NCBI GenBank assembly: GCA_947500415.1
Contig: CANMRT010000001.1
Location: 1,452,982 to 1,516,981 of the forward strand
Source: an uncultured Roseicyclus sp.
GTDB taxonomy: Bacteria > Pseudomonadota > Alphaproteobacteria > Rhodobacterales > Rhodobacteraceae
DNA: 64,000 nucleotides
Reading direction: 5' to 3'
The translations under genes and the position numbers were made by a program. The notes under the pieces were generated by a model. It searched no databases. It had not been told where the DNA came from and saw only the letters and a program-made list of their open reading frames with translations. Positions 1-7,644 of the stretch are shown piece after piece. Each line of letters opens with the position of its first letter. Position 1 is the first letter of the stretch.

Positions 1-1
1 G

Positions 2-1288
2 GAAATGCCCTTTATGGGCACGACGGCGGCGGAAACGTTCGAGACCGGCACCTTTGCCGCGGCGGCGGGCGGGACCACGATGCTGGTCGATTTCTGCCTG
101 CCCGGTGAGGATGGTTCGCTTCTGAACGCAATCGACGAATGGGACCGGAAGTCGAAGGACCAGATCTGCGTCGACATCTCGTACCACATGGCCATCACCG
201 GCTGGAACGAGAGCATTTTCAATGAGATGGAAGCCGTTGTTAAGGAACGCGGCATCAACACGTTCAAGCATTTCATGGCCTATAAGGGCGCGCTGATGAT
301 CGAGGATGACGAGATGTTCGCCTCGTTCAAGCGCTGCGCGGAACTAGGCGCGCTGCCGCTGGTCCATGCCGAGAACGGCGATATCGTGGCGGAGCTTCAG
401 CAGAAGTATCTGGCCGAAGGTGTGTTCGGGCCGGAAGGCCACGCGTATAGCCGACCACCCGAGGTGGAGGGTGAGGCCGCGAACCGAGCGATCATGATTG
501 CCGATGCAGCGGGCACACCTTTGTACATCGTGCATGTGTCCTGCGAGCAGGCCCATGAGGCGATCCGGCGCGCGCGGCAGAAGGGGATGCGGGTCTACGG
601 CGAGCCGTTGATCCAGCACCTGACACTGGATGAGACGGAATACTTCGACAAGGATTGGCAATATGCCGCGCGCCGGGTGATGTCGCCGCCGTTCCGGTCG
701 AAGGACCATCAGGACGGGCTTTGGAATGGCCTCGCAGCGGGCTCGTTGCAGGTGGTGGCGACCGACCACGCGGCCTTCACCGATGAGCAGAAGCGCATGG
801 GCGTGGACAACTTCGCCATGATCCCCAACGGGACTGGCGGGCTTGAAGAACGGATGGCGATGCTCTGGACGCGCGGTGTCGAGACGGGCCGCCTGACGCC
901 TGAGGAATTTGTAGCGGTGACGTCGAGCAACATCGCGAAGATCCTGAATATCTATCCGATGAAAGGTGGCATTAACGTGGGCGGCGACGCCGATGTGGTG
1001 GTCTGGGACCCGAAACTGGGCCGCACGATCTCGACGGCGACGGCGAAATCTATCCTTGATTACAATGTGTTCGAGGGGATGGAGGTAAGTGCGTCGCCTC
1101 GCTACACGCTGAGCCGTGGCGATGTGGTTTGGGCGGCGGGCCAGAATAGCCAGCCGCAACCCGGTCGTGGGCGTTTCGTGAAACGGCCCCCGGCGGCGAG
1201 CCCGTCTCAGGCGCTGAGCAAGTGGAAGGCGCTGAATACGCCGCGGAAGATTGAGCGGGATCCGTTGAATATTCCGGCGGGGGTTTGA
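2..1288 (+). CDS. hydA: Dihydropyrimidinase (5' end outside window)
   Basis: This is the C-terminal bulk of a cyclic amidohydrolase that opens dihydrouracil/dihydrothymine rings in reductive pyrimidine breakdown. The reading frame is already open at base 2 and reads E-MPFMGT, which in the family follows the missing N-terminal metal-binding HxHxE segment, so the ATG at 5 is internal. Visible family marks are FKHFMAYKG (the lysine is the expected carboxylated metal bridge), VHAENGD, IVHVSCEQA and ATDHAAF, the usual order of metal ligands. The C-terminal tail after residue 380 is long and basic, as in bacterial dihydropyrimidinases. The downstream importer operon suggests a pyrimidine utilisation locus. 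A hydantoinase with different substrate range is the alternative. Confidence 0.93.
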   Translation, partial: EMPFMGTTAAETFETGTFAAAAGGTTMLVDFCLPGEDGSLLNAIDEWDRKSKDQICVDISYHMAITGWNESIFNEMEAVVKERGINTFKHFMAYKGALMIEDDEMFASFKRCAELGALPLVHAENGDIVAELQQKYLAEGVFGPEGHAYSRPPEVEGEAANRAIMIADAAGTPLYIVHVSCEQAHEAIRRARQKGMRVYGEPLIQHLTLDETEYFDKDWQYAARRVMSPPFRSKDHQDGLWNGLAAGSLQVVATDHAAFTDEQKRMGVDNFAMIPNGTGGLEERMAMLWTRGVETGRLTPEEFVAVTSSNIAKILNIYPMKGGINVGGDADVVVWDPKLGRTISTATAKSILDYNVFEGMEVSASPRYTLSRGDVVWAAGQNSQPQPGRGRFVKRPPAASPSQALSKWKALNTPRKIERDPLNIPAGV

Positions 1289-1312
1289 GGCACTTAGTTT
1301 ACCAGATGAAGC

Positions 1313-1386
1313 GCCCGGCGGCCCGCCGGGCAGCCCCCGACCGCTCCCATGGGCGGGGGCTTTACCCCCACCCGCGGTCGGGGGCT
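1313..1386. repeat. Nested GC-rich inverted repeats after hydA
   Basis: Two hairpins stand back to back. The first has arms GCCCGGCG/CGCCGGGC with a 3-nt loop. The second has perfect 12-nt arms (AGCCCCCGACCG/CGGTCGGGGGCT) enclosing further complementary C and G runs. It could end hydA transcription, though there is no T tract. It also finishes only five bases before the start of the next gene, so it could hide that gene's translation start. It resembles the dispersed structured intergenic repeats common in Rhodobacteraceae. Confidence 0.7.
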
Positions 1387-1391
1387 TCCCT

Positions 1392-1901
1392 ATGAGAGTT
1401 TCATTGGCTTTTCCGCGCCTCGCCGACCTCTGGGCCAACCTCCCCTCCATCGAGTCCATCGAGCCTTACGCCACAACCTTTGCGGCTTTCGCGATCATCG
1501 GGATTGCCATTCAGGTGCTGCTCCAGCGCCGCTCGGTCAATGCAGACGAAGCACGTCTTGCGCGGGAAAGTGCCGTGTTCCTCTACTCAGTCTTCGGCGA
1601 CGAAGCCTTCCGCGAAGAGCGGCGGGTTTTGGGGGCGAAGGCGGAGCAGCCACAAGAGAAGATGAGTGAGGAGACGCGGGCCGCCTTTAAAGCGGTGCTG
1701 CATCGATATGGTCTCGTATCGCTGGCCCATGTGCATGGTGGGGTGAAGGCCGAGATGATCAATTCTTACTGGGGCAATGTGCTTTTGAAGGATTGGGAGC
1801 GGCTCGAGCCATTCGTAAGGGCCGAGCGGGTGAAATACCCGTTTCTGCACCGCAATACCGAGCTTATGGTGGCGCGCATCCGTGAGATGGACCGCGCCTG
1901 A
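1392..1901 (+). CDS. Small membrane-anchored protein (DUF4760-like)
   Basis: A 169-residue protein with one predicted membrane segment near residues 30-45 (FAAFAIIGIAIQVLLQ), preceded by a short N-terminal stretch and followed by a soluble charged region. The layout and the tryptophan/charged C-terminal part resemble DUF4760-type proteins, whose role is unknown. The only reasonable ATG lies directly after a strong hairpin and has no visible Shine-Dalgarno sequence outside the hairpin arm, so expression may be weak or structure-controlled. It sits between hydA and the importer operon, but nothing in it points to pyrimidine metabolism. Confidence 0.7.
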   Translation: MRVSLAFPRLADLWANLPSIESIEPYATTFAAFAIIGIAIQVLLQRRSVNADEARLARESAVFLYSVFGDEAFREERRVLGAKAEQPQEKMSEETRAAFKAVLHRYGLVSLAHVHGGVKAEMINSYWGNVLLKDWERLEPFVRAERVKYPFLHRNTELMVARIREMDRA

Positions 1902-1956
1902 CGGCGTGCGCTTTCCGGGGAGACTGGCTCGAAAAATGGGCGCATTCTGACTTTTT

Positions 1957-1972
1957 TTGACCTAACGATCAA
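1957..1972. promoter_or_regulatory. Candidate RutR/PydR-type operator
   Basis: TTGACC-TAAC-GATCAA is a 16-bp near-palindrome 54 bp before the ATPase start. It matches 11 of the 12 outer positions of the RutR consensus known from Escherichia coli (TTGACCANNTGGTCAA). Flanking A/T runs extend the symmetry to TTTTTTGA/TCAAAAAA. No regulator gene for it lies in the window, so the assignment is an inference from the motif and from the neighbouring dihydropyrimidinase. Confidence 0.5.
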
Positions 1973-2025
1973 AAAATGTGCTGGTGGGCTTGCCGGGAGG
2001 GACGGGAAGGGCAAAACTCCGCGCC

Positions 2026-2802
2026 ATGAGTGTGATATCTGCCAGCCAACTGGACCTGACCTTCGAAACGAATGACGGGCCGGTGCAAGCGCTTTCCGAC
2101 GTGTCTTTGAACATCGAGAAGGGTGACTTCGTGTCGTTCATCGGGCCGTCCGGCTGCGGGAAGACCACTTTCCTACGGGTTATCGCAGCGCTGGAGCAAC
2201 CCACGGGCGGCGAGGTTTTGGTCAACGGGATGACCCCGGACGAGGCGCGGCGGGCGCGGGCTTATGGGTATGTGTTCCAAGCCGCCGGTTTGTATCCTTG
2301 GCGAACGATTGAGAAGAACATCAAGCTGCCGCTGGAGATCATGGGATACTCCGCCAAGGACCAGAAGGATCGCGTGAACCACGTCTTGCAACTGGTTGAT
2401 CTGGAAGGATTTGGAAAGAAGTTCCCGTGGCAATTGAGCGGAGGGATGCAACAGCGTGCCTCCATCGCTCGGGCGCTGGCGTTTGATGCGGATATCCTTC
2501 TGATGGATGAACCGTTCGGCGCGCTGGATGAGATCGTGCGGGACCGGTTGAATGAGGAGCTTCTGAAGCTTTGGGCGCGGACGGAGAAGACGATTGGCTT
2601 TGTGACCCACTCGATCCCGGAGGCCGTTTATCTAAGCACGAAGATTGTGGTGATGAGCCCGCGACCGGGGCGGATCACGGATGTGATCGAGAGTAACCTG
2701 CCGCGCGAACGCCCGCTTGATATCCGCGACACGCCGGAATTTTTGGCGCTGGCGCATCGTGTGCGGGAAGGTCTGCGCGAGGGGCACGCTTACGATGAAT
2801 GA
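2026..2802 (+). CDS. ABC transporter ATP-binding protein (nitrate/sulfonate/pyrimidine type)
   Basis: This is the cytoplasmic ATPase of the importer encoded by the next genes. It is 258 residues long, with Walker A GPSGCGKTT at about 40-48, a Q-loop at VFQAAGLYPW, signature LSGGMQQR, Walker B ILLMDEPFGALD and the switch histidine in FVTHS. It is closest in layout to the SsuB/TauB/ThiZ class. I chose the ATG at 2026 (MSVISA) rather than the track's GTG at 1978 because family members start there. The 3' end overlaps the GNAT gene by 8 nt. Substrate is inferred from the RutR-like box and hydA to be a pyrimidine or a breakdown product; hydroxymethylpyrimidine is also possible. Confidence 0.9.
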   Translation: MSVISASQLDLTFETNDGPVQALSDVSLNIEKGDFVSFIGPSGCGKTTFLRVIAALEQPTGGEVLVNGMTPDEARRARAYGYVFQAAGLYPWRTIEKNIKLPLEIMGYSAKDQKDRVNHVLQLVDLEGFGKKFPWQLSGGMQQRASIARALAFDADILLMDEPFGALDEIVRDRLNEELLKLWARTEKTIGFVTHSIPEAVYLSTKIVVMSPRPGRITDVIESNLPRERPLDIRDTPEFLALAHRVREGLREGHAYDE

Positions 2803-3235
2803 GCTGCCTGACATCCGACCGGCCCGCGTAGAGGACACGGATGCTTGCGCCGATATTCTGAACGATTGGATCGACGGGCGCGATTGGATGCCCCGGGTGC
2901 ATACACCGCAAGCGGTGCGGGATTTCTACCGCGATTTCGTCTTTCCCAGGCGCGACCTCTACGTGGCGGGTGAACCGCCGGTTGGGTTTATGGCGCTGGA
3001 CCGGGATGAGGATTTTGTGACGGCCCTTTATGTCGCTGAACCGGGCAGGGGGCTTGGCAAACGGTTCCTTGATTTCGCCAAGGCCGGGCGAGCGGTGCTG
3101 CGGCTTTGGACGTTTCAAGCGAACCTCGCCGCGCAGGCTTTCTACAAGCGTGAGGGTTTCGTGGAGGAGCGACGGACGGACGGCGAAAATGAGGAAGCTC
3201 TGCCGGATGTCTTGCTGAGGTGGGAGGCCGCATGA
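2795..3235 (+). CDS. GNAT family N-acetyltransferase
   Basis: A 146-residue GNAT-fold acyltransferase starting MNELPDIRPA. The acetyl-CoA-binding motif A is seen around VAEPGRGLGKRFLD and the late motif around NLAAQAFYKREGF, both typical. The start overlaps the ATPase stop by 8 nt and its stop overlaps the permease start (ATGA), so it is a true member of the transporter operon. Its substrate is unknown. An amine released during pyrimidine breakdown, such as beta-alanine or a related compound, is a guess from context only. Confidence 0.85.
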   Translation: MNELPDIRPARVEDTDACADILNDWIDGRDWMPRVHTPQAVRDFYRDFVFPRRDLYVAGEPPVGFMALDRDEDFVTALYVAEPGRGLGKRFLDFAKAGRAVLRLWTFQANLAAQAFYKREGFVEERRTDGENEEALPDVLLRWEAA

Positions 3236-4179
3236 GCGCAATCGACGCCAACCCGCCTTGCGCCTTCTGTTTGCGGATGCGCGCGATCAGCATGGCGGTT
3301 CTGCCGGTGCTTGTGGTGGTCGGTGTGATCGTGGCGATCTGGTACGGCGGCGCGTATTTGATGAACCGATGGGTCACGCTGGATACGGCGGAACGGCGGG
3401 GCGTTGAGATGACCTTTGAGGAGGTCTTTGCCGACACCATGGCGCAGGAGCGCCCAAGGTTGCCCGCGCCGCACCAGGTGGCGGTGGAGTTGTGGAACAC
3501 GACGGCGGGTGAAGAGATTTTCCGCGAACGAAGGGGGGAGCTTCGGCCAAATCCGCGCAGTCTGTTTTTCCATGCCTATCAGACGCTTGCGCCGACTTTG
3601 CTTGGGTTCGTGATCGGGTCGTTGGCGGGGCTGATGCTGGCCATCGGGATCGTGCACAACCGGGCGATGGACCTGAGCGTGATGCCCTGGGCGATTGCCT
3701 CGCAGACCATTCCGATCCTGGCCGTGGCGCCGATTGTGATTGTGGTGCTGAATGCGGTGGGGCTTACCGGGATGGTGCCGAAATCGCTGATCTCGGCTTA
3801 CTTGAGCTTTTTCCCGGTGGTCGTGGGCATGGTGAAGGGCCTGCGGTCGCCCGGCGCGATGGATTTGGATTTGTTGCGGACCTATTCGGCGAGCCAGCCT
3901 GAGACGTTGTTCAAGCTGCGCCTGCCTGCGTCGGTGCCGTTTCTTTTTGCCTCGCTGAAGGTTGGGATCGCGGCGGCTTTGGTGGGGACGATTGTGGCGG
4001 AGTTGCCTACCGGCGCGCGGTTCGGGCTTGGTGCGCGGTTGCTAACGGGGAGCTACTACGGGCAGACGATCCAGATTTGGAGCGCGCTTTTCATGGCGGC
4101 GATTTGCGCGGCCTGTTTGGTGGCGATCCTTGGGCTTGTTGAGCGGGCCACGCTGCGCCGGATGGGGTTGGACCGATGA
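3232..4179 (+). CDS. ABC transporter permease 1
   Basis: A 315-residue integral membrane subunit of the importer, of the SsuC/TauC type. An N-terminal transmembrane helix (about 20-45) is followed by a roughly 80-residue soluble insert and then a bundle of about five helices. The coupling EAA-like loop is seen near TYSASQPETLFKLRLPAS. The start overlaps the GNAT stop by ATGA and its own stop overlaps the next permease by ATGA, which implies translational coupling. It presumably pairs with permease 2 as a heterodimer. Confidence 0.88.
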   Translation: MSAIDANPPCAFCLRMRAISMAVLPVLVVVGVIVAIWYGGAYLMNRWVTLDTAERRGVEMTFEEVFADTMAQERPRLPAPHQVAVELWNTTAGEEIFRERRGELRPNPRSLFFHAYQTLAPTLLGFVIGSLAGLMLAIGIVHNRAMDLSVMPWAIASQTIPILAVAPIVIVVLNAVGLTGMVPKSLISAYLSFFPVVVGMVKGLRSPGAMDLDLLRTYSASQPETLFKLRLPASVPFLFASLKVGIAAALVGTIVAELPTGARFGLGARLLTGSYYGQTIQIWSALFMAAICAACLVAILGLVERATLRRMGLDR

Positions 4180-5099
4180 TGGCGCGGCTCGCCAATCTGC
4201 CGCGTCACGGTGCATGGCCCGGGCTTATCATTCTGGGCATTGTCTTCGTCTGGGCGATGGATTGGCGTGCGGCCTTGATGTTGGCGGTTTGGCTCACGGC
4301 CTGGGGGATAAACGTGATCCTGTCCAAGTCAGACATGTCCGGCGCGCGCATCCTTGTGCCGGTGATCTTTGGCGTGACGCTGCTGGCGCTGTGGGAAATG
4401 GCGGTGGTTTTGTATGACATCTCACCCGTGATCCTGCCCGCGCCAAGCGACATTGGCGTGGCCTTCTGGGAGAACCGAGGCATCCTTTGGGCGGACTTCG
4501 TGCAGACGATCCTGAAAGGCGCACTGGTGGGCTATGTGATCGGCTGCGGGGCTGCGTTTCTGGTGGGTTTGGCGGTGGATCGCTCGATGTTCTTGCAAAG
4601 GGGGCTGCTGCCAGTGGGGGCGTTTCTTGCGGCGCTGCCGATTGTGGGCACGGCCCCGATTTTCGTGATGTGGCTGGGGTTTGGACCTGCGTCGAAAGCG
4701 GCGGTGGTCGTGGCCATGGTGTTCTTCCCGATGCTGGTGAATGCGGTGCAGGGGCTGAAGGCCAGTGACGCGATGCAGCGCGATTTGATGCACACCTATG
4801 CGGCGAGCTACTGGCAATCGCTGATCAAACTGCGCTTGCCCACGGCGCTGCCATTCCTGTTCAACGGGTTGAAAATTTGCACAACCCTTGCGCTCATTGG
4901 TGCTATCGTTGCTGAATTCTTCGGCTCCCCCACGGTTGGCATGGGCTTTCGGATCAAGATTGAGGTGGGGCGGCTGGCCATGGATGTGGTCTGGGCCGAG
5001 ATTACCGTGGCGGCACTGGCGGGAACCGGGTTTTATGGCCTGATGACGCTGTTGGAACGGCAACTGACATTCTGGCACCCGTCGCAAAGGCGGGGCTAA
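4176..5099 (+). CDS. ABC transporter permease 2
   Basis: The 307-residue second membrane subunit, with about seven hydrophobic segments and the coupling loop near TYAASYWQSLIKLRLPTALPF, closely parallel to the loop in permease 1. The two permeases look like old paralogues, though this one has two extra N-terminal helices. It starts at ATGATG overlapping the previous stop. It forms the membrane pore with permease 1, driven by the ATPase at 2026. Confidence 0.88.
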   Translation: MMARLANLPRHGAWPGLIILGIVFVWAMDWRAALMLAVWLTAWGINVILSKSDMSGARILVPVIFGVTLLALWEMAVVLYDISPVILPAPSDIGVAFWENRGILWADFVQTILKGALVGYVIGCGAAFLVGLAVDRSMFLQRGLLPVGAFLAALPIVGTAPIFVMWLGFGPASKAAVVVAMVFFPMLVNAVQGLKASDAMQRDLMHTYAASYWQSLIKLRLPTALPFLFNGLKICTTLALIGAIVAEFFGSPTVGMGFRIKIEVGRLAMDVVWAEITVAALAGTGFYGLMTLLERQLTFWHPSQRRG

Positions 5100-5135
5100 T
5101 ACCAAATAATAGAGTCCAACTTGGAGGGAAAAACG

Positions 5136-6131
5136 ATGAAGAAACTGACACTTGCGGGGGCCGCACTTCTGGCCTCGGGCGGTATGGCCGCGGCTGACGG
5201 GCACCTCGATGAGGTGAACTTGCAGCTTCAGTGGGTCACCCAGGCGCAATTCGCAGGCTACTATGTGGCGCTAGAGAATGGCTACTATGAGGACGAAGGT
5301 CTGGCCGTGAACATCATTCCCGGCGGGCCGGATATTGCCCCGCCGCAGGTTCTGGCCGGTGGCGGCGCGGACGTGATGCTGAATTGGATGCCATCGGCGC
5401 TTGCCGCGCGTGAAGGTGGTCTACCGGTGGTCAACATCGCGCAACCGTTTGTCCGCTCGGGCCTGATGCTGACGTGTTGGGCCGACAGCGGCATTGTGGA
5501 ACCTGCCGATCTGGCCGGACACACGGTCGCGCATTGGTTCTTCGGAAACGAATATCCGTTCCTGAGCTGGATGTCGCAGCTTGGCATCGGCGTTGAAGGC
5601 GGCGACGACGGTGTGACCTTGCTGCAGGCCGGTTTCAACGTTGACCCGCTGATCCAACGGCAGGCTGATTGCATGTCGACCATGACCTACAACGAATATG
5701 GTCAGGTCCTGGATGCCGGTGTGTCGGAGGATGAGCTGGTGACGTTCCGCTATGAAGACTATGGCGTTTCGACGCTGGAGGATGGCATCTGGGCGCTGGA
5801 AGAGAATCTGGAAGACCCTGAGTTCGTTGATCGGATGACCCGCTTTGTCCGCGCCTCCATGGCCGGTTGGACCTGGGCCGCTGCGAACCCCGACGACGCG
5901 GCGATGATCGTGCTCGACTATGACGAGACCGGCGCCCAGACCGAGGCGCACCAGCTGCGCATGATGGGTGAGATCGCGCTTCTGGTTGAGGGTGGCGATG
6001 GCCGCCTGGACGAAGAGGCCTATCAGCGCACGGTTGATACGCTTCTGGCGGGTGGCTCGGATCCAGTGATCTCTGCCGCGCCTGAAGGTGCCTTTACGCA
6101 TGCGATCACGGATGCGGCGCTGGCCGAATAA
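5136..6131 (+). CDS. Periplasmic substrate-binding protein, NMT1/THI5-like
   Basis: A 331-residue exported binding protein. A Sec signal peptide (MKKLTLAGAALLASGGMAAA, then DG) is followed by the NMT1/THI5-type fold, with LQWVTQAQFAGYYVA at the start and GGADVMLNWMPSALAAREG later, typical of the pyrimidine/thiamine-precursor branch. GGAGG lies 8 nt before the ATG at 5136, so the TTG start of the track is too early. As the last gene of the operon it captures the ligand and delivers it to the two permeases. Confidence 0.9.
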   Translation: MKKLTLAGAALLASGGMAAADGHLDEVNLQLQWVTQAQFAGYYVALENGYYEDEGLAVNIIPGGPDIAPPQVLAGGGADVMLNWMPSALAAREGGLPVVNIAQPFVRSGLMLTCWADSGIVEPADLAGHTVAHWFFGNEYPFLSWMSQLGIGVEGGDDGVTLLQAGFNVDPLIQRQADCMSTMTYNEYGQVLDAGVSEDELVTFRYEDYGVSTLEDGIWALEENLEDPEFVDRMTRFVRASMAGWTWAAANPDDAAMIVLDYDETGAQTEAHQLRMMGEIALLVEGGDGRLDEEAYQRTVDTLLAGGSDPVISAAPEGAFTHAITDAALAE

Positions 6132-6154
6132 GCCTGTAAACACGCGTTAGAATT

Positions 6155-6186
6155 GGCCTCGTGCGATGGATCGTGCGGGGCCTTTT
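6155..6186 (+). terminator. Terminator of the importer operon
   Basis: A 13-bp stem with three G-U pairs (GGCCTCGTGCGAT / ATCGTGCGGGGCC) around a 2-nt loop, followed directly by TTTT. It begins 24 nt after the stop of the binding-protein gene. Confidence 0.8.
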
Positions 6187-6210
6187 CATGCGATGCGCCC
6201 CTGCGGGGGT

Positions 6211-6627
6211 TTAACGTCGGATGTCGACGGTTGGGTTCACAGGCTCCGCTGTTCCGCTCTGATAAGGCTCAGCGGCAAGGGCTGGGTCGCGCGTCGGCGC
6301 CGCAGCTACTTGCTGCGGAATGTCCGAGGGTTCCTCAGCCTCGGGATCCGGCTCGGACGGTTCCAGTTGTGCCACGGCGACCATCGCAAGCGATTGGCGC
6401 GGCGGGTCGGGTGGCACGGGCAGGTCGTCGTTGTCGCCGACCTGAAACACATCAAGCGGTTCCGGTCCCTGGCGCGCCACTGCACTGGGATCGCCGGTTT
6501 TCGCGGCAGCAGTCACGGGGTTGGCCGTTTCCGGGCGACCCGTCATGGCTTGATCCGGCAAACGGGCCTCTTTCGGGGCCAGCGGCACGGCGATTTCCAC
6601 CCTCGGGGGGGCATTGGTGATATCCAT
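6211..6627 (-). CDS. Pro/Ala-rich hypothetical protein
   Basis: A 138-residue protein of low complexity, rich in Pro, Ala, Asp and Glu, with no signal peptide and no membrane segment. It is probably largely disordered. I keep it because a good ribosome-binding site (GAGGAGAG, 6 nt before ATG) precedes MDITNAP and because the competing plus-strand ORFs have no such signal. No domain is recognised. An overlapping plus-strand ORF of similar length is the alternative. Confidence 0.55.
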   Translation of the reverse strand: MDITNAPPRVEIAVPLAPKEARLPDQAMTGRPETANPVTAAAKTGDPSAVARQGPEPLDVFQVGDNDDLPVPPDPPRQSLAMVAVAQLEPSEPDPEAEEPSDIPQQVAAAPTRDPALAAEPYQSGTAEPVNPTVDIRR

Positions 6628-6738
6628 CTCTCGCTCTCCTCAATTGCAAAATGCACTGAGTTTCCCACGACATGATTTTTTATCGGTCGTGTGTAAACGC
6701 AAGGTTAACGGCGAGCCGTGGAGTGAGCGGCTTTTGAC

Positions 6739-6770
6739 GCAAATTGTGGCGTGCGGAGGGGCGGCCTACC
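6739..6770 (+). repeat. 32-bp repeat, copy A
   Basis: GCAAATTGTGGCG.GCGGAGG is the core of a 32-bp stretch that agrees at 28 of 32 positions with copy B at 8896, in the same orientation. It covers the stop codon of the porin relic. It may be a fragment of an XRE-type gene 3' end. Confidence 0.55.
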
Positions 6771-7491
6771 AGCGCGCGTGAAGACCGAGGAACAGGCCGT
6801 GGATCAAAAGATCAGAGGAGCCTTCATTGCCTCCGACGCCTGTATTGTCGCTGGTTGCAACCGTGACATCTTGCCAGAGTTGGGCTTGATAGCCACCGAC
6901 CAAATCGAGGCCGCTGGTCAATTCATACTGCGCTGCAAGCCGAAGATCCGCCCCAAAGGCCGTGACATCGGTTGGTGTGGCGTCAGAGAAAAACCAAGCG
7001 CCGCGGCCGGATGATTCGATTGTTCCTGGCACAAGAGAAAGGCCCGCAGCGCCGGACCACGAAAGACCTTGTACAGCACCAATCTCACCCCCCGTATCAG
7101 CGCCAATGCGCACGCCTGTTCCGGAGAAATCGTGGACCGGACCGTTGCCTGCGGAAAAGTTGTCGGTCATCGTCGTGAATTCAACGTAACGCAGGCCTGC
7201 GGACCAGGCGAAATCCATATTGCCGAGCATGATGTCGCGAGAGTAGGCGAGATCGATGATCGTACCGTCGATGCCCATTTCCGGTGCAGCACCACCGAAA
7301 AAGGGCACACCAGTATCGACGTCGATGTTTTGGATAACAAGAGAAATATCGTAGCTACCCGGCCCGTAAGACACGCCAGCCTCGGTCCAGAGACCACCGC
7401 CTGAGACGCTCTCAGGTTGGTTGGCCAACACGACCGGTCCGAAGTGGAGGTGCCCTTGTGGGGCATTTTCCATTCGGGGCAGATGGGCCAA
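6766..7491 (-). pseudogene. 5'-truncated outer-membrane beta-barrel protein
   Basis: The translation shows alternating hydrophobic/polar beta-strand patterns (GLRYVEFTTM, RLAAQYELTSGLDLVGGYQAQLW) and ends GLFLGLHARW, with the C-terminal aromatic residue typical of outer-membrane barrels. It resembles the C-terminal half of Lpg1974/MOMP-type pore proteins. There is no signal peptide: the first codons (MAHLPRMENAPQG) run straight into barrel sequence and no start with a ribosome-binding site was found. I read it as the remnant of a porin gene whose 5' part is lost. Confidence 0.6.
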
Positions 7492-7606
7492 GATTTAGCA
7501 TGTCTCCCTTGCGTCAAGAACTGATCAAAGACTCCAGTACGCGCGAGTGTCGCCTTGATGCCACAGAGCGGATCGCCTTGGCGCCAAGGCGTGTTGCGCA
7601 AGAGTC

Positions 7607-7644
7607 ATTGCAAATTCAGTAAAGAAATTGAAAACTCTGTAAAG
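7607..7644 (+). promoter_or_regulatory. Tandem operator-like repeats before XRE regulator
   Basis: Two 18-bp direct repeats, ATTGCAAATTCAGTAAAG and ATTGAAAACTCTGTAAAG (15 of 18 identical), lie exactly 20 bp apart, about two helical turns. The second ends at the base before the ATG of the regulator. They fit an autoregulatory binding site for the XRE protein. TTGCAAA-type sites are known for the related RamB/ScfR regulators. Confidence 0.6.

Noticed and set aside
344-1459. 371-aa minus-strand ORF opposite hydA
   Set aside because: Arg/His-rich shadow of the dihydropyrimidinase frame; no ribosome-binding site or domain.
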